DNA of 64,000 bases from Shinisaurus crocodilurus (Eukaryota; Chordata; Lepidosauria; Squamata; Shinisauridae): positions 682,001 to 746,000 of the forward strand of contig JAHFWL010000434.1 of NCBI GenBank assembly GCA_021292165.1, read 5' to 3'. Below are positions 10,758 to 22,543 of the stretch, one piece after another. Position numbers and translations under genes: made by a program. A model generated the notes under the pieces. That model made no database searches, was not told where the DNA came from, and saw nothing but the letters and a program-made list of their open reading frames with translations. Each line of letters starts with the position of its first letter. Position 1 is the first letter of the stretch.

Positions 10758-12580
10758 CATTTATTACATTTCTATACTGCCCAATAGCTAAAGCTCTCTG
10801 GGAGGTTTACAAAGATTAAAAACCTTAAAAATACAATAATGTACATAATATAAAAATCATTTACATACAAACATATAAAAAGACAGCACACACACACCTC
10901 TAAATTTAACAATCAACAATAAGAAATCTAGGACCCAAATTAAAAACATTATCATATGCTGCCAAATGCCTGAAACTAGAGGAGGGTCTTAACCTGGCAC
11001 TGAAAAGATAATAATTTCGGGGTGCCACCACTGAAAAGGCTCTCTCCTTTGTTGCCACCTTCCAAGCCTTCCTTGGAGGACGCACCTGGAGGAGGGTCAG
11101 ATGATGAGCATTGTATACTGGTAGGTTCATGCTGGGAGAGACACTCCATCAGGTATTGCAGTCCCAAGCCATGTAAGGCTTTATAGATCAAAACCAGCAC
11201 CTTGAATCAGGCTCAGAAACATACAAGCAGCCAGTGCAAGCAGGCCAGAATTGGTGTTATATGTTCAGACCTTCTTGTCCCTGCTATCAATCTGGCTGCT
11301 GTGCTGCATTTTGCACAAGCTGCAGCTTCTGACCATTTTCAAAGGCAGCCCTACACAGAGAGCATTGCAGTAATCTAACTTGGAGGTTATCAGAGCATAG
11401 ACAACCAAAGCCAGGTTATCCCTGTCAAGACAGGGGCATGGCTGGGCCACCAAGTGAAGTTGGTAGAACACATTCTGTGCCACTGAGGTCACCTGAGCCT
11501 CAAGTGACAAAGATGGCTCCAGGAGGACCCCCAAGCTATGAACCTGCTCCTTCAGTGGGAATGCAACCCCATCCAGAACAGGTTGTGTACCCTCCATCTG
11601 GTCAGAAGAATCACCCACTAACATCATCTCAGTCTTGTCTGGATTGAGTTTCAGTTTATTAGCCCTCATCCAGTCCATTGTTGCAGCCAGGCACCAATCT
11701 AGCACATCCACAAGTTCATCTGATGAAGATGGAAAGGAGAAATAGAGCTGTGTGTCATCAGCATACTGATGACAACTCCCTCCAAAACTCTGGATGACTG
11801 CTGTCAATAGTTTCATGTAGATGTTAAAAAGCATAGGGGACTAAACTGAGCCCTGCAGAACCCCATACTGAAGAATTCACAGGGCCGAACAATATTCCTC
11901 AAGCACCACCTTCTGGAGCTGGCCTTCCAAGTAGGAGTGGAACCACTGCAATACAGTACCCCCCCACTCCCAGCTCAGACAATCATCCCAGAAGGCTACC
12001 ATGGTCAATAGTATTGAAGGCTGCTGAGAGATCAGGGAGAATCAACAAGATCACCCTCCCCCTGTCTCTCTCCTGACATAGGTCCTCATACAGGGCAACC
12101 AAGGCTGTTTCCATGCCAAAATCTGTCCTGAACCATGACTGAAATGGATCCAGATAATGGGTCTCATTCAACAACATCTGGAACTGGTTGGCAATCTCAA
12201 GGACCTTGCCCAGGAAAGGAACATTTGCAGCCAGCCTAAAGTTGTTAAGATCTTCTGGCTGGGTCCAGGGAGGGTTTCTTCAGGAGTGGTCTCACCACTG
12301 TTTTTTTTCAGGTGGCCTGGAGCCAGTCCCTCTTGCAAGGAGGCATTGATCACCTCCCTGGCCCAACCAGCTGTTTCCTCCCTGCCAGTTTTTATAAGCC
12401 AAGAAGGGTAGGGATAGAGTACAGAGGTGGTTGCATGAACCTGTCCAAGCACCTTGTCGGATGTTCTCGAGCTGAACCAGCTGAAACTCATCCAAGGAAA
12501 CTGGACAAGGCTGCGCTCTGGATACCTCACCTGATTCACCTGCTGTCTCTGCTGGGACATTCCTTTAGATACTCTGGTTC
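10758..12580 (-). pseudogene. L2-like LINE with reverse-transcriptase domain, degraded
   Basis: Reading leftward on the minus strand one meets RT motif segments: LPDLSAAFNTIDHG (12000-12060), then an open stretch 11834-11265 with the catalytic YADDTQLYFSF, MRANKLKLNPDKTEMM and SKLDYCNALCVGLP, then YKALHGLGLQYL and KERAFSVVAPR near 11050. The fragments lie in different frames, so there are frameshifts and the copy is dead. The order and motifs fit the L2/CR1 group. The 3' end overlaps a poly-A-like 'ataaaaacc' region near 10810. Confidence 0.85.
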
Positions 12581-12599
12581 CAAGACATTTAGGTCAACA

Positions 12600-13450
12600 C
12601 CAACGATTTGAATTGGGCTCAGAAATTAATGTACTCTACTACTGACCTAGCCCCACACCTAATAATAATCTGTCTTCAGCTGCTAGGGATTTGAGCATTG
12701 GAACCAGCTCAGCCTTGAACCTAAATATGTGAGCAGAACTATCTGGGAATATTTCAGTTTGGGAAGGCAATAGATTGGGTTTTTATTTCTTCTAAGCCCT
12801 TGTTTTTCTAGCATCAGCATTGCCATGTGGTATATCTAATGACCTAGTGATGGTCTAATAAGTTTAAACTTAGCATCAATTTGAATCAGCCAGACCCAAA
12901 AGGGAGCAAGAGGTGAGCTCCCCTAGACATTCATCATACAGAGCGCACTGAGCTTGGATTGTCTTTAGATGTAAAATTAAATGCTGCAAAGCAATGTCTT
13001 CATTCTGACCATTCTGGAAACATCAAAGGAGAACAATGTCCCAAGCTCCTTTCTCCAAATTCCAGTTAGGAGATTCCAGCTTGCTAAACCAGGCAGTCAC
13101 AAAGAACTTGCCTTTCAGAACCTCTTTGAACATGACCTCAGTGTGGGAGGAGGAAGGAGAACGGGTCGGGTGTGCAACTCATTCCCACACTTGTTCCTCT
13201 TTGTTTTCCGTGATCCCGCTAGCTGAGGTTCAGTCAAAAGATTCCACAAATACTGAAGCCAGGGGTCATATTACAAGGAGAAGATGGACCCAGAATTCAA
13301 ACAGGCTACCTCAGTTAGCTGTAAATATAAGGCTCATGTCTAATCTTTTGCAACCAAGTCATCTTCCCCGGCTTGAGACAACTTGCTTCCAAAAATCCAA
13401 TGTTTGATCCCAGCTTGAGGCAAACAAGTTCCTGGAGGGGAGAAAGCTGG
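12600..13450. other. Intergenic stretch, unclassified
   Basis: No repeat family or gene is recognised. A 123-codon open frame at 13036-13407 has no recognisable motifs. Confidence 0.4.
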
Positions 13451-13454
13451 TTTA

Positions 13455-13906
13455 GGGAGCAATCCTATCAATTGCACCCTCAGTGATTAGAAGCCCCCAA
13501 ACTCAGAGGGGTCCAATCATCTAACACAGGGCAGGAGGAGGAGCAAAAGCAATCTTCACTTACTCATCCTCCTGCCCTGCATTTTTCGCTGGATGGGCTT
13601 TTTCTATCAATGGTGCTTTGGAGGGGCAGTTAAGGAGCCTGGAAGAGGCTCAGGATAGCTCCTATTCCAGCTCTCCAGTCTCCTCCCCTCCCTGCTCACC
13701 AAAATGCCCCCATCCTCCTCTTCCAAGGTCACTTTTCTGACCCCAGAGAGCAACCGTTGCAGTTCTTCCCACGTCAGCTGCGAGGGGGCAGGGGAAGGGA
13801 GTCCGATCTCCAGCTCACCCTTCTGAGGTCAGAGCGCTGTCTCCGACCACAGAAGGGGGAATCCAAACAATCCTATGGTCCCTGGGACCTTAGGATTGCT
13901 CTCTCC
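13455..13906. mobile_element. TTAA-type DNA element, longer form
   Basis: Starts GGGAGCAATCCTATC after TTTA and ends with the complementary GGATTGCTCTCTCC. The terminal motif 'caatcctat' is shared with the palindromic MITEs at 3571, 28718 and 36852. The interior is GC-rich with no open frame. Confidence 0.55.
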
Positions 13907-14203
13907 AACTATATATAACTAGGTTTTAAAGATCTGCTACTTGCCTCTGGGAAAACATTTTAGGCCCTGTTGAACTGATGTTTTATACTTTGTGGTCAGT
14001 CAATGCAAAAATGTCAGATGAAGAAAGTGGAAAAACAGAATTAAGTGTTTGCAGTTGAATACATATCCATCAGAACTGCTAGGTTTCAGACAATAAACAC
14101 CGGGATGCGTAACAGGGTTTCTTCTTCTTCTGTCAACTCTGCAAGCAAAGTTATCGTTATCGTCAAATTTAACTCAATGGAATAGCCAAATTTAATTGGG
14201 CAA

Positions 14204-14392
14204 TAGGAACACAGGAAGCTGCCTTATGCTGAGTCAGACCACTATATCATCAACACAACACTGCCTGGCAGCGGCTCTCCAGGGATTTAGGCAGGATTCT
14301 TTCCTAGCCCTACCTGGTCATCCCCTGGATCAAATGTGGAACCTTCTGCATGCAAAGCAGGTGCTCTACCAGTGAGTGAGCCACGCCCTCCC
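14204..14392 (-). mobile_element. tRNA-Ala-type SINE
   Basis: A good reverse copy: 'aggaagctgccttatgctga', 'cctagccctacctgg' and tRNA head 'aggtgctctaccagtgagtgag' at the right end. Confidence 0.8.
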
Positions 14393-14569
14393 TCCCAGTA
14401 TGATAGATTAGCCAAATACTATGAGGATTGGGCTGGAGCCCAGTCCTTGGAGTTAGTGATCATGGTAAGGGAGCTCTTTAAAAACAACAACAACAACAAA
14501 ATGATGAGAACAAGTCCCATATTAAGGATGGCTAGAATGATCTGTTTCCAGTCCATGTAGATTTGTCCT

Positions 14570-14790
14570 GTGTTCATTCATTCATTCATTTATTTATTTA
14601 TTATATTTATAACCCACCCTTTTCCTGCAAGGAACCCAAGGTGGCTTACATTATCCTCCTCCTCCTCTCCATGTTATCCTCACAACAACCCTGTGAGGTA
14701 GGTTAGGCTGAGAGTCAGTGACTGGCCCAAAGTCACCCAGTGAGTTTCATGGCCGAGCGGGGGACTAGAACCCGGATCTCCCGAATCCGT
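14570..14790 (-). mobile_element. tRNA-type SINE
   Basis: It begins with a (ATTT)n tail at 14575-14605, then 'aacccaccct', 'caaggaacccaaggtggctt', 'gtcacccagtgagtttcatgg' and the box-B region 'actagaacccggatctcc'. The head end is truncated. Confidence 0.85.
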
Positions 14791-14900
14791 TCCATCCCAT
14801 TTCCACATTAATATTCGATTCTGCATGAAAATTCATATTTAAATATGTATTGTAAATACATATTTTTGAATCGATTTTCTCTCACCGTACCCATTTCTAA

Positions 14901-15330
14901 GGGAGCAATCCTATGGCCCCTAGACTGCATCCGAGGGGCCAGAGGATATTTCAGATTCCCAGCTCTGAGGTTGGAGGCAGGGCTCCGACCCCCTCCCTGT
15001 CCCTCTCACAGCTGGCATGCAAAGAACTGCGCTGGCTGCCTCTCCAAGGTCAGGAAAGCGACCTTGGAGAAGGGCAAAAGGGGGCTTTTCGGTGGGCGGG
15101 GCGGGGAGGGGAGAAGACTGGAGCGGCCAGGATAAGAGCTATCCTGAGGCCTCTCCAGCCTCCTTCCCTCCCCCTCTAAAATGCTTTCACTAGACAGGCC
15201 AAGAAGCCCATCTAGCAAAAAATACCAGGCAGGGAGGCAAAGATCGCTGCAGTCGCTTCTCCTACCCTGCACAGGGTAAGCGTAAGGCTCCAAATTTGGG
15301 GGCTTACGATCATTGCAATAGGATTGCACC
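14901..15330. mobile_element. TTAA-type DNA element, longer form
   Basis: Starts GGGAGCAATCCTATGG after CTAA and ends AATAGGATTGCACC before GTAA, so the same termini as the palindromic MITEs. It splits an AT-rich repeat whose halves lie at 14790-14900 and 15331-15530. The GC-rich interior gives open frames that I regard as chance. Confidence 0.6.
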
Positions 15331-16229
15331 GTAAATGTCTTTTATTTCAAAGTACACAGTTTTAACATACTTTTTGGTACGCCTTTGACCTGAGAACTGC
15401 ACCTCAACATGTGGAGATGAACAAAATCCCAAGGTTAACTCTGTTCCTCCCAACCCACATACTGTGATCTGCGCCCTGATCCGTGGATCATTTCAAGTTC
15501 ACTTTGAAATGTGAATGGAACAAAATCCTTGCGCATCCCTAGCCCAGAAAGGCTTGTAACCCCTAACAACACACCCTCCTTTATATTTTAATCTGAGGAT
15601 TGCTAAATGGCCGGAAAGAAAGAGAAGTGGAAAACAAACAACCTGGCTGGCTCCTTTAACAGACATTTGATCATCAGAAATCAGCAGGTGACACTTTTTC
15701 ATGGCATGGAGCTAAACATCAGCTGCTGGTTGCTACAGATCAAACTGCTATTAAAGGAATAGCTGCAGGGGCCAGTTCAAAAGCTAGCAACCTTAGTCTG
15801 TCCATTGCAGAACTGAGAGACAAGGCCGCTGCGGCTTCTCCATCCATCCTCTCCCCACCTCATCCCCCCAACCCCAAAGTCCTTCCTTTCCAGCTGCTTT
15901 GCCCTTTCCTTCCCTTCTCCTCTGGGTGTGCAGCACACCAGGAGTCTTTGCTGTGGCAGGTGGGAAGGGTTGCCAACTTTTGAGTTGCCCCCCTGGAGCT
16001 GTTTGTTAACAGCAGTTTGATCTGCAGCAATTAGCAGGTTGTTTTGCTCCCTGCCATGGAAAAAGCTCTCCTGCTGATTGCTGAATATCAAACTTAGCTG
16101 GGCCAGGGGTTTGTTGTTTTCTGGCCAGCTGGCAGTCTTGGGTTGGAGGAGGAGGGGGGGGAAGAGATGGGCAGGCAAAGCTGTGCCTACCTGTTTCCTG
16201 ATTCAGTGGCAGATTGAAAGTCATAGGGC

Positions 16230-16625
16230 AGTTATCTGGGATGGATGAATCCTCATTTTTCCAATCTTAAATTCAGTTTGTCCTGAACTTTAAGCTTTTT
16301 TTTTTTTTTAAGTTCACATGAAAATTTGTATAAGCATTTTAGTATACAATTTTGTCTGATAGACACATTTTTGAAGTAAGGTTCCTAATATAATGAGTTT
16401 TTGAACATTTGTTCCCAGTAATATACATTTATGTGTGTACTTCCCCCTAATGGACACATTTGTATAAGCTTTTTTTTTTTTTTTTTTTTCAATTGGAGAA
16501 CTCCATTGCAAAATTCGGAGAGGGGTAAATTTCAAAGGATAACTGAGTTTCAGTTCATGTATTGGTTTGAATGTGCAAAATTGGGCAAGTTCACATGAAA
16601 ATGCAAACTGAATGAATCCTGGCAA
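16230..16625. repeat. AT-rich interspersed repeat
   Basis: Phrases such as 'gttcacatgaaaatttgtat', 'gacacatt' and 'gcaaaattcggagaggg' recur in altered form at 14790-14890, 15331-15450 and 38160-38450. Long T runs are present at 16297 and 16470. I cannot assign the family. Confidence 0.45.
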
Positions 16626-16972
16626 CCCAGCTCCAATGAAACTGTCATAACACTCAGTGCTTCCCCGATCCAAGGTAAATAGGGTAATCACATGCAAAAG
16701 AGGAGGGGACCTCTGTAGCTTTTTAATATTGAGTAATTTTGGCCATCATGTTCCAGGACATGGACACTGGCTCTTTTGTCATGGTGTCGAAGAATCTCAG
16801 CAGTGTTCCCCAAGCTACGGACTCACTCCCGGGTCTGAAGAAATGTTGCTAGTAGTAGCCAAGGGTCGAACTGGTCCACAATGGGCCAGTGCGTTCAAAA
16901 CAATCTAACTATTTGAGGGTTAACACCAAAGGAGAGTCGTCTAGTGGCATCTGGCCATAGGAGTTCATAGAA

Positions 16973-17030
16973 AAGAATCATAGAAAAGTGGAGTTGGAAG
17001 GGGCCTACAAGGCCATCGAGTTCTGCTAAT
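16973..17030 (+). repeat. CR1/L2-type 3' end fragment
   Basis: 'aatcatagaaaagtggagtt' and 'ggaaggggcctacaaggcca' match the terminal family motif seen again at 63967. Confidence 0.65.
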
Positions 17031-17211
17031 ATGGATGTTCGTGTTAGTAATGGAGCCCGTAGCAAACACTGTTCCTGCTGTTTGCACTGTGCCTCTGGTT
17101 CTTTGATGTCTGTTCCTGAGAAGCTGCAAATCATTCCTAGAAGCACATTATTTTACAACACAGAGAAGGGGGGTGGGGGTGGAAGCACACCTGGCTCCTC
17201 TGTTTGAGCCT

Positions 17212-17232
17212 GTGTGTGTGTGTGTGTGTGTG
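17212..17232. repeat. (TG)n microsatellite
   Basis: About ten TG units. Confidence 0.9.
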
Positions 17233-17847
17233 TTTCTGCAGGTGTAGCAAAGGGCCAGCCTATGTCAAAGCAGAAAAGGAATGGGGCTGGGGCCCTCCAG
17301 ATGCTGTTGCACTGCAACTCCCATCAGCCGCAGCCAGCATGTCCAACGGTGAGGGGAGTTGCAGGCCGACAACATCCCCACCCTTGATTTAAACCTTCAA
17401 TCTAGAATGGACAATTGTTGATATACTGATCTTATTGGCCCACGTTTAAAAATAAAATAAAATAAAACAATTCCAGCTGTCCTTTAACAACCCGGGATAG
17501 GATAGGATAGAACAGGATATTGGATTGCAACTCCCAGCATCCCTCACCACTGGCTGTGCTACCTTGGGCTGATGGGAGTGGCAGTCCACCAGTATCTGGG
17601 TGGACAAGTTGCCCACCCCGGGGGTAGAACATTTAACCTTTGGCGTGGGGAAGGTTCAAGGTCCCTGCCTGGGTTTTTGTGGGGAGGTCTCCCCTATACT
17701 CTGCTCCAGGCCTCTGCCCTGTGGCTCCAAGAAAGGAATGGGCATTACTAGAACCAGTGTGGTGTACTGGACAGCGCTGGGATTGGCTGGATAGTGCTGG
17801 GATGGGCTTGGGAAGGATCCTTTTATTTCCAGCCAGAAAGCTTACTG

Positions 17848-17989
17848 CAGGCTTCCCCAACCTGGTGCCCTCTAGATGTTTTGGACTTCAACTAACATCA
17901 GCCCCAAGCAGCATGGCCAATAGTCAGGAATGCTGGGAGTTGTCGTCCAAAACTTCTGGAGGGCACCAGAAGGCTGTTGGGGAAGGCTG
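17848..17989. mobile_element. hAT-like palindromic MITE
   Basis: Ends CAGGCTTCCCCAACC and GTTGGGGAAGGCTG with 'tagatgttttggacttcaac' arms. The flanking 8-mers do not match clearly. Confidence 0.7.
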
Positions 17990-18010
17990 TCCTGACCTGA
18001 CACTCTAACG

Positions 18011-18163
18011 CAGGGGTTAGACCTGACACTCTAACCCATATCTGGCACCGCCCAGATATTTTGTACTACAACTCCTATAATCCCTGACCATTGGCTATGC
18101 TATCTGGGGCTTATGGGAGTTGTAGTCCACAACATCTGGAAAGCACCAGGTTCCCTACCCCTG
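18011..18163. mobile_element. hAT-like palindromic MITE
   Basis: Starts CAGGGGTTAG and ends CCCTACCCCTG, with 'tactacaactcctataatcc' and its complement inside. Flanks CTCTAACG and CTCTAGCC match at six of eight positions. Confidence 0.7.
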
Positions 18164-18169
18164 CTCTAG

Positions 18170-18770
18170 CCACTGCACCACTGCATGTCACTGGAGCTAA
18201 ACTGCAGCCCAAGTGTATGAAATGACAAAATGTAAACCCTAGCAGAATAATGGAATAAAAAATGACAACCATAAATGATAATCATTTGATTCCATCACGT
18301 AATCAGGTCATGCGCTGGCATATCACAGTTTTGTCAGGAAAAGAGAAGCAAGGCAAGCAAGAAAGACAGAAAAAGACAAATGAATCTGGGTGATATTCAT
18401 AAAGGATCAAAGTAGTGCCCAGAAATTAATCAAGAAAATGTAAATATAATCCAGAATCTTGGGGTGAGGGAAACACTCTCTGTTTGTTTCAGGTCTATTT
18501 TGAATGGGTATGGAAAGCCTATTTAAAGCTCCAGCTTATGTTCTTTTCATTTCCAAACACCACTCACCTCCAAAGATTAATTACCATTCTGGGGGGAAGG
18601 AGCCTTTGTTAAATGGTGTAGCACCTGTTTTTCTCCTGTTAAGACAGCAGAGGTCCCTGAAACTTTATCTCTGTAACTTTCCAGCATCCATAGTGAATGT
18701 CATTGGCTCTTTTTATCCCAGTTTTGGAGCATAAAATATATGCAGGTATGCAACAGTATATGCTGTGATC
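18170..18770. other. Intergenic stretch without recognised feature
   Basis: AT-rich with only short open frames; nothing recognisable. Confidence 0.4.
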
Positions 18771-19149
18771 CTACAAGGATATGTTCAAGGCAGGCCGACA
18801 TCAGGGGGCAGTATTGGTGGGCAGCTGCCCAAGGCCCACATCCCAGCAGGGGCTCCACCGTTGACTCCCAGAGCCCCTTGCGTTGCACTTGCGCCTCCTC
18901 CTTCTGTTCCTGGCTGTTGCTGCATGTCCAGCTGCCAATGTGCAAGCAGTGACAAGAGCAAGGTGAAAAAGAAGAGGCCTCCGCTTGCCTTGACCTCCTC
19001 CTGGGCAGTGTTGCAAATTCGGCCCAGAGAGCAAACAAATGGGCAATTGTGCCAGGAGCAAGAGGTGAACCCATTTAGGAAGGGGGACTCACTGAGACCA
19101 CTTTGCCCATGTGCCTTCCCCCAAAATCTGGAGCTGACCCTTTAAGTAT

Positions 19150-19485
19150 TTCTCATATGCAGTTAATTAACCCATGATTCACCACAGCATATGCCAGGCG
19201 CATGCCACCACCATTTTGAATTGACCCGATCGGAGTTTGCTTGGTGACATCCGAACCCAGACACTGTGGGTTAATCATGGGTTAAATAACCCACAGTTAA
19301 CCTACAATTAGTTGTTAGGTCAACTGTGGGTTGTTTAACCCACAATTAACCAATAGTGTCTGGGTTGGGATGTCATGGAGCAATCTCTGATTGGGCTGAT
19401 CAGAGGTTGCATATTCAAAATAGCACTGGCATGCACCATGGCAAATCATGGATTAATTAACCCACAATTTGCTGCCATTACATGC
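19150..19485. mobile_element. Long palindromic element with 'gtgggttaa' core
   Basis: Left arm 19155-19290 ('gttaattaacccatgattc', 'acccagacactgtgggtt') is mirrored by the right arm 19330-19470 around 'ttagttgttaggtcaac'. It is related in style to the GGGTTCAGACAAC elements but has different ends. Confidence 0.65.
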
Positions 19486-20471
19486 AAACGGGGCCTGTGT
19501 ATGAAAAGAACAATAGACTGAGACAGATACAGAAGAGAATCCATGAGCTGAGTTTTGGACTCTGAAAAGCTGATAGCATCTTTGGGTGCTGCTGTCTGTC
19601 TCTGGAGATCTGATGTGAGAGGAGGAGATTTTGGAGTATCTATTAGAGTGTTTAAGCCATCTGACTCCACCTACGCTCAGCCTATATATCTGTAAATAAA
19701 TGCATCATAAACCTCCTGTGATCTCCTTCCAAAGGGAACCAAACATGGGTGCACATAATGATGCCTTTGTGTATCCCTATTACAATTGTACCTTTGGGTG
19801 TATTCTAAAAATTGTAATTTGGGAGCCAATCATGGCTGATAAAAATATAACAGTAAACAGTCTGACTGTTTATTGTTATATTTTATCAGCGAGAATTTCA
19901 TTTTTGCTCACAAAATGTGTGAACATGCCCCGTTCGAAGCTGCAAATGTGAGTGCAAACATGAATCCGTCAAAAATATTCACAAAATATCGAACATGTGC
20001 TCATATTTGTTTGGTTCCCAATTCCCAGTTCAATTTGCACAAATTTACTAATTTATCATTTATTTATCATTTATTTATTTAATACATTTATGAATCGCCC
20101 ACTGCCTAACAGGCATATGGGATGATATGCAAATCAATAATAAAACTAAAATCTTCATAAAATCATCATGATGATCACAAATTACATACAGGTTCATGCT
20201 GGAGGAGGCAGTCCTTTAGGTGTCCATCTAAAAAATATTTTAAGTGTACACATAAAAGTGTCGTGTGTGAATGAAACCAAGGCATGTTTAGAAGCATGTG
20301 TGTTGCAGCTCCCGGTCAAGGATACCCTCGGACCTCGGTAGCAAATCTGGGTTTGCTGCTTTCTAATGTGTGACTGGGACAGGCCCAGAGCTTCGTTTGA
20401 AGGTGAGGACTAAGGGGTTAAGCCACAGGTTTCATTCAGATGGGTTTTGAGGAGGGCTTTGGTAGAAGAGA

Positions 20472-20700
20472 GCCAGTGTGGTGTAGTGTTTAGAGTGTTG
20501 GACTGGGACTGTGGACACCCAGAGTTCAAGTCCCCACTGAGGCATGAAGCTCACTGCGTAACTTTGGGCCAGTCACTGACTCTCGGCCTGTCCTACCTCA
20601 CAGGGTTGTCGTGAGAACAAAATGGAGAGGAAGAGGATCCTGCCTTGGGGTCTTTGGAGGAAAAGGTGGGCTATAAATGTAACAATAAAACAAATAAGAG
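20472..20700 (+). mobile_element. tRNA-type SINE, full length
   Basis: 'gccagtgtggtgtagtgttt' head, box B 'gagttcaagtccccac', body 'gaagctcactgcgtaac', and 3' 'gggctataaatgtaacaata' with an A-rich end. Confidence 0.85.
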
Positions 20701-20777
20701 ACACACAGAGAAAGAGGTTGCACCCCATGGTTGCACTGCATGGGTGTTCTTATGAGGGAATCCCAGTCATAGTCAGT

Positions 20778-22090
20778 CAGTCAGGTGATCACTCGTGACC
20801 GAGTAAGATTGTCTTCCAGGATTAAAAAAAAAAAAAGAAAATTTACAAAAAGGAGATTTTAAAAGGAGGAAAATTCTAAAGAAAATTGTGTAGACTCTAG
20901 CGATGGGTCCATAAGTGACTGTGGAGGCCAATTCTAGATCCACACAGCTTCCCACAGTGAGGACACAGGTTACCAGATGGAAGATGGTCTTGTAAAGGAT
21001 TCATTTGACGTGCTTTTCGCTTAGCACGTTTCTCCCTTTCACCTTGCACTCGAGCTTCTTCAAAGTCCATAGAACCTTTGTGAAAGGCCAACCTCCAGTT
21101 AGATCGTTCATGGGCCAGAGCTTCCCAGTTTTCGATGTTTATATTGCATTTTTTTAGATTAGCCTTAAGAACATCTTTAAACCTCTTATATTGACCACTG
21201 ATATTCCACTTTCCATCCTTGAGTTGGGAATAAAGTAACTGCTTTGGGAGACGGCAGTCAGGCATTCGAACAACATGACCGGTCCACTGAAGTTGGCGTT
21301 GAAGGATCATTTTTTCAACGCTAGTAGTCTTTGCTTCTTCCAGTACACTGACATTTGTTCGCCTATCTTCCCAAGTAATTTGCAGGATTTTCCGGAGGCA
21401 ACGTTGATGAAATCTTTCAAGGAGTTGGAGGTGACGTTTATAGATAGTCCATGTTTCGCAGGCATACAATAAAGTTGGTAATACAATGGCTTCATAAACC
21501 AGTGTTTTGGTCTTCTTACAAATATCCCGATCCTCGAACACTCTATGTTTCATTCGAGAAAACGCGGCACTTGCGGAGCTCAGACGATGCTGGATTTCAC
21601 TGTCGATGTTAGCTGTAACAGAAAGATAGCTGCCAAGATAGAGAAAATGATCGACATTTTCCAGTATTATCCTGCCAAGCTGGATAGATGGCATCACCAA
21701 AGGGTTAACTTGCACTTGCTGATGAAGCACTTTGGTTTTTTTGATGTTAAGTGAGAGACCAAGTTTTCCGTATGCTTCTGCAAAAGCATTTAGGATAGTT
21801 TAGAGATCATCCTCTGAATGTGCGGAGACCACATTATCATCAGCTTACTGAAGTTCCACAACGGAGGTTGTAATTACCTTACTTTTTGCTTTCAGCCTGC
21901 TGAGATTAAAAAGCTTTCCATCTGTTCGATATATAATTCCCACACCAGTGGGAAGTTTCCCCTCGACAAGAAGTAAAATCATGGCGATGAAAATAGCAAA
22001 TAATGTTGGGCCAATAACATATCCCTGTTTAACACCTGATCCCACTTTAAATGGAGCACCATGAGAGCCGTCATAGAGACTCTGGGCCGG
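20778..22090 (-). pseudogene. RTE-like LINE, reverse transcriptase and C-terminal region, inactivated
   Basis: Minus strand: RT block with PFKVGSGVKQGYVIGPTLFA (22060-21990), then RLKAKSKVITTSVVELQ and the catalytic box, in which the Tyr codon of YADD is a TAA stop (21845-21847). A second in-frame stop follows at 21800-21802. From 21730 to 20897 the frame is open for 277 codons: VDHFLYLGSYLS, LLYACETWT, LLERFHQRCLRKILQITWED, and a C-terminal C2H2-like finger CPHCGKLC...HSHLWTH. The minus-strand 3' end runs into TGACTGACTGACT repeats, an RTE-like tail. Everything 5' of the RT is missing; the copy abuts the GC-rich element at 22084. The clade call is inference. Confidence 0.88.
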
Positions 22091-22517
22091 TTCACACGAC
22101 CCAGGCTGCCGGCGGGGGAGGAACCACGGGGACGTCCGCGGGGTCCGGCGGGGCACCGCACACTACCGGCGCCCCGCGTGCGTGGGCAGACCCCGTAGTC
22201 CCCGCACCGCAGTGCGGGCCTCCCGGCGGTAGGGGGTGAGGCCCGGGATGCCCAGAGGGGCCGTTTGCCCCTACAGGCTGGAGCGGCGGCGGCTCCGGCC
22301 GCTCTGGGCTGCCGTCTCTGTGGGGACCCCGCGGGACGGCCGCCCGCTGTTCCGACGGCACGGTGACCACGCGCGGTAGCGGCTTACCCCTCTACCGACC
22401 ATGGTCACTTTGCGAGCGTCCCACGCGCGGCTCTCCCGCGGGGGCACCCCCGGTCGGTGTGCACACGACACGGGAACCGCGGGGGACTTGCGGTTCCCGT
22501 GTCGTGCGAACAAGCCC
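22084..22517. mobile_element. GC- and CpG-rich palindromic DNA element
   Basis: About 434 bp of very GC-rich DNA with abundant CpG, bounded by GGGCCGGTTCACACGACCC and the near-complement GTCGTGCGAACAAGCCC. A second hairpin sits at the right end (GACACGGGAACCGC / GCGGTTCCCGTGTC). The end motif resembles the CTGGGTTCAGACAAC family. It has no credible gene, though GC content keeps several frames open. Confidence 0.65.
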
Positions 22518-22518
22518 A

Positions 22519-22543
22519 GTGTGTGTGTGTGTGTGTGTGTGTG
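22519..22543. repeat. (TG)n microsatellite
   Basis: About twelve TG units directly after the GC-rich element. Confidence 0.9.
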
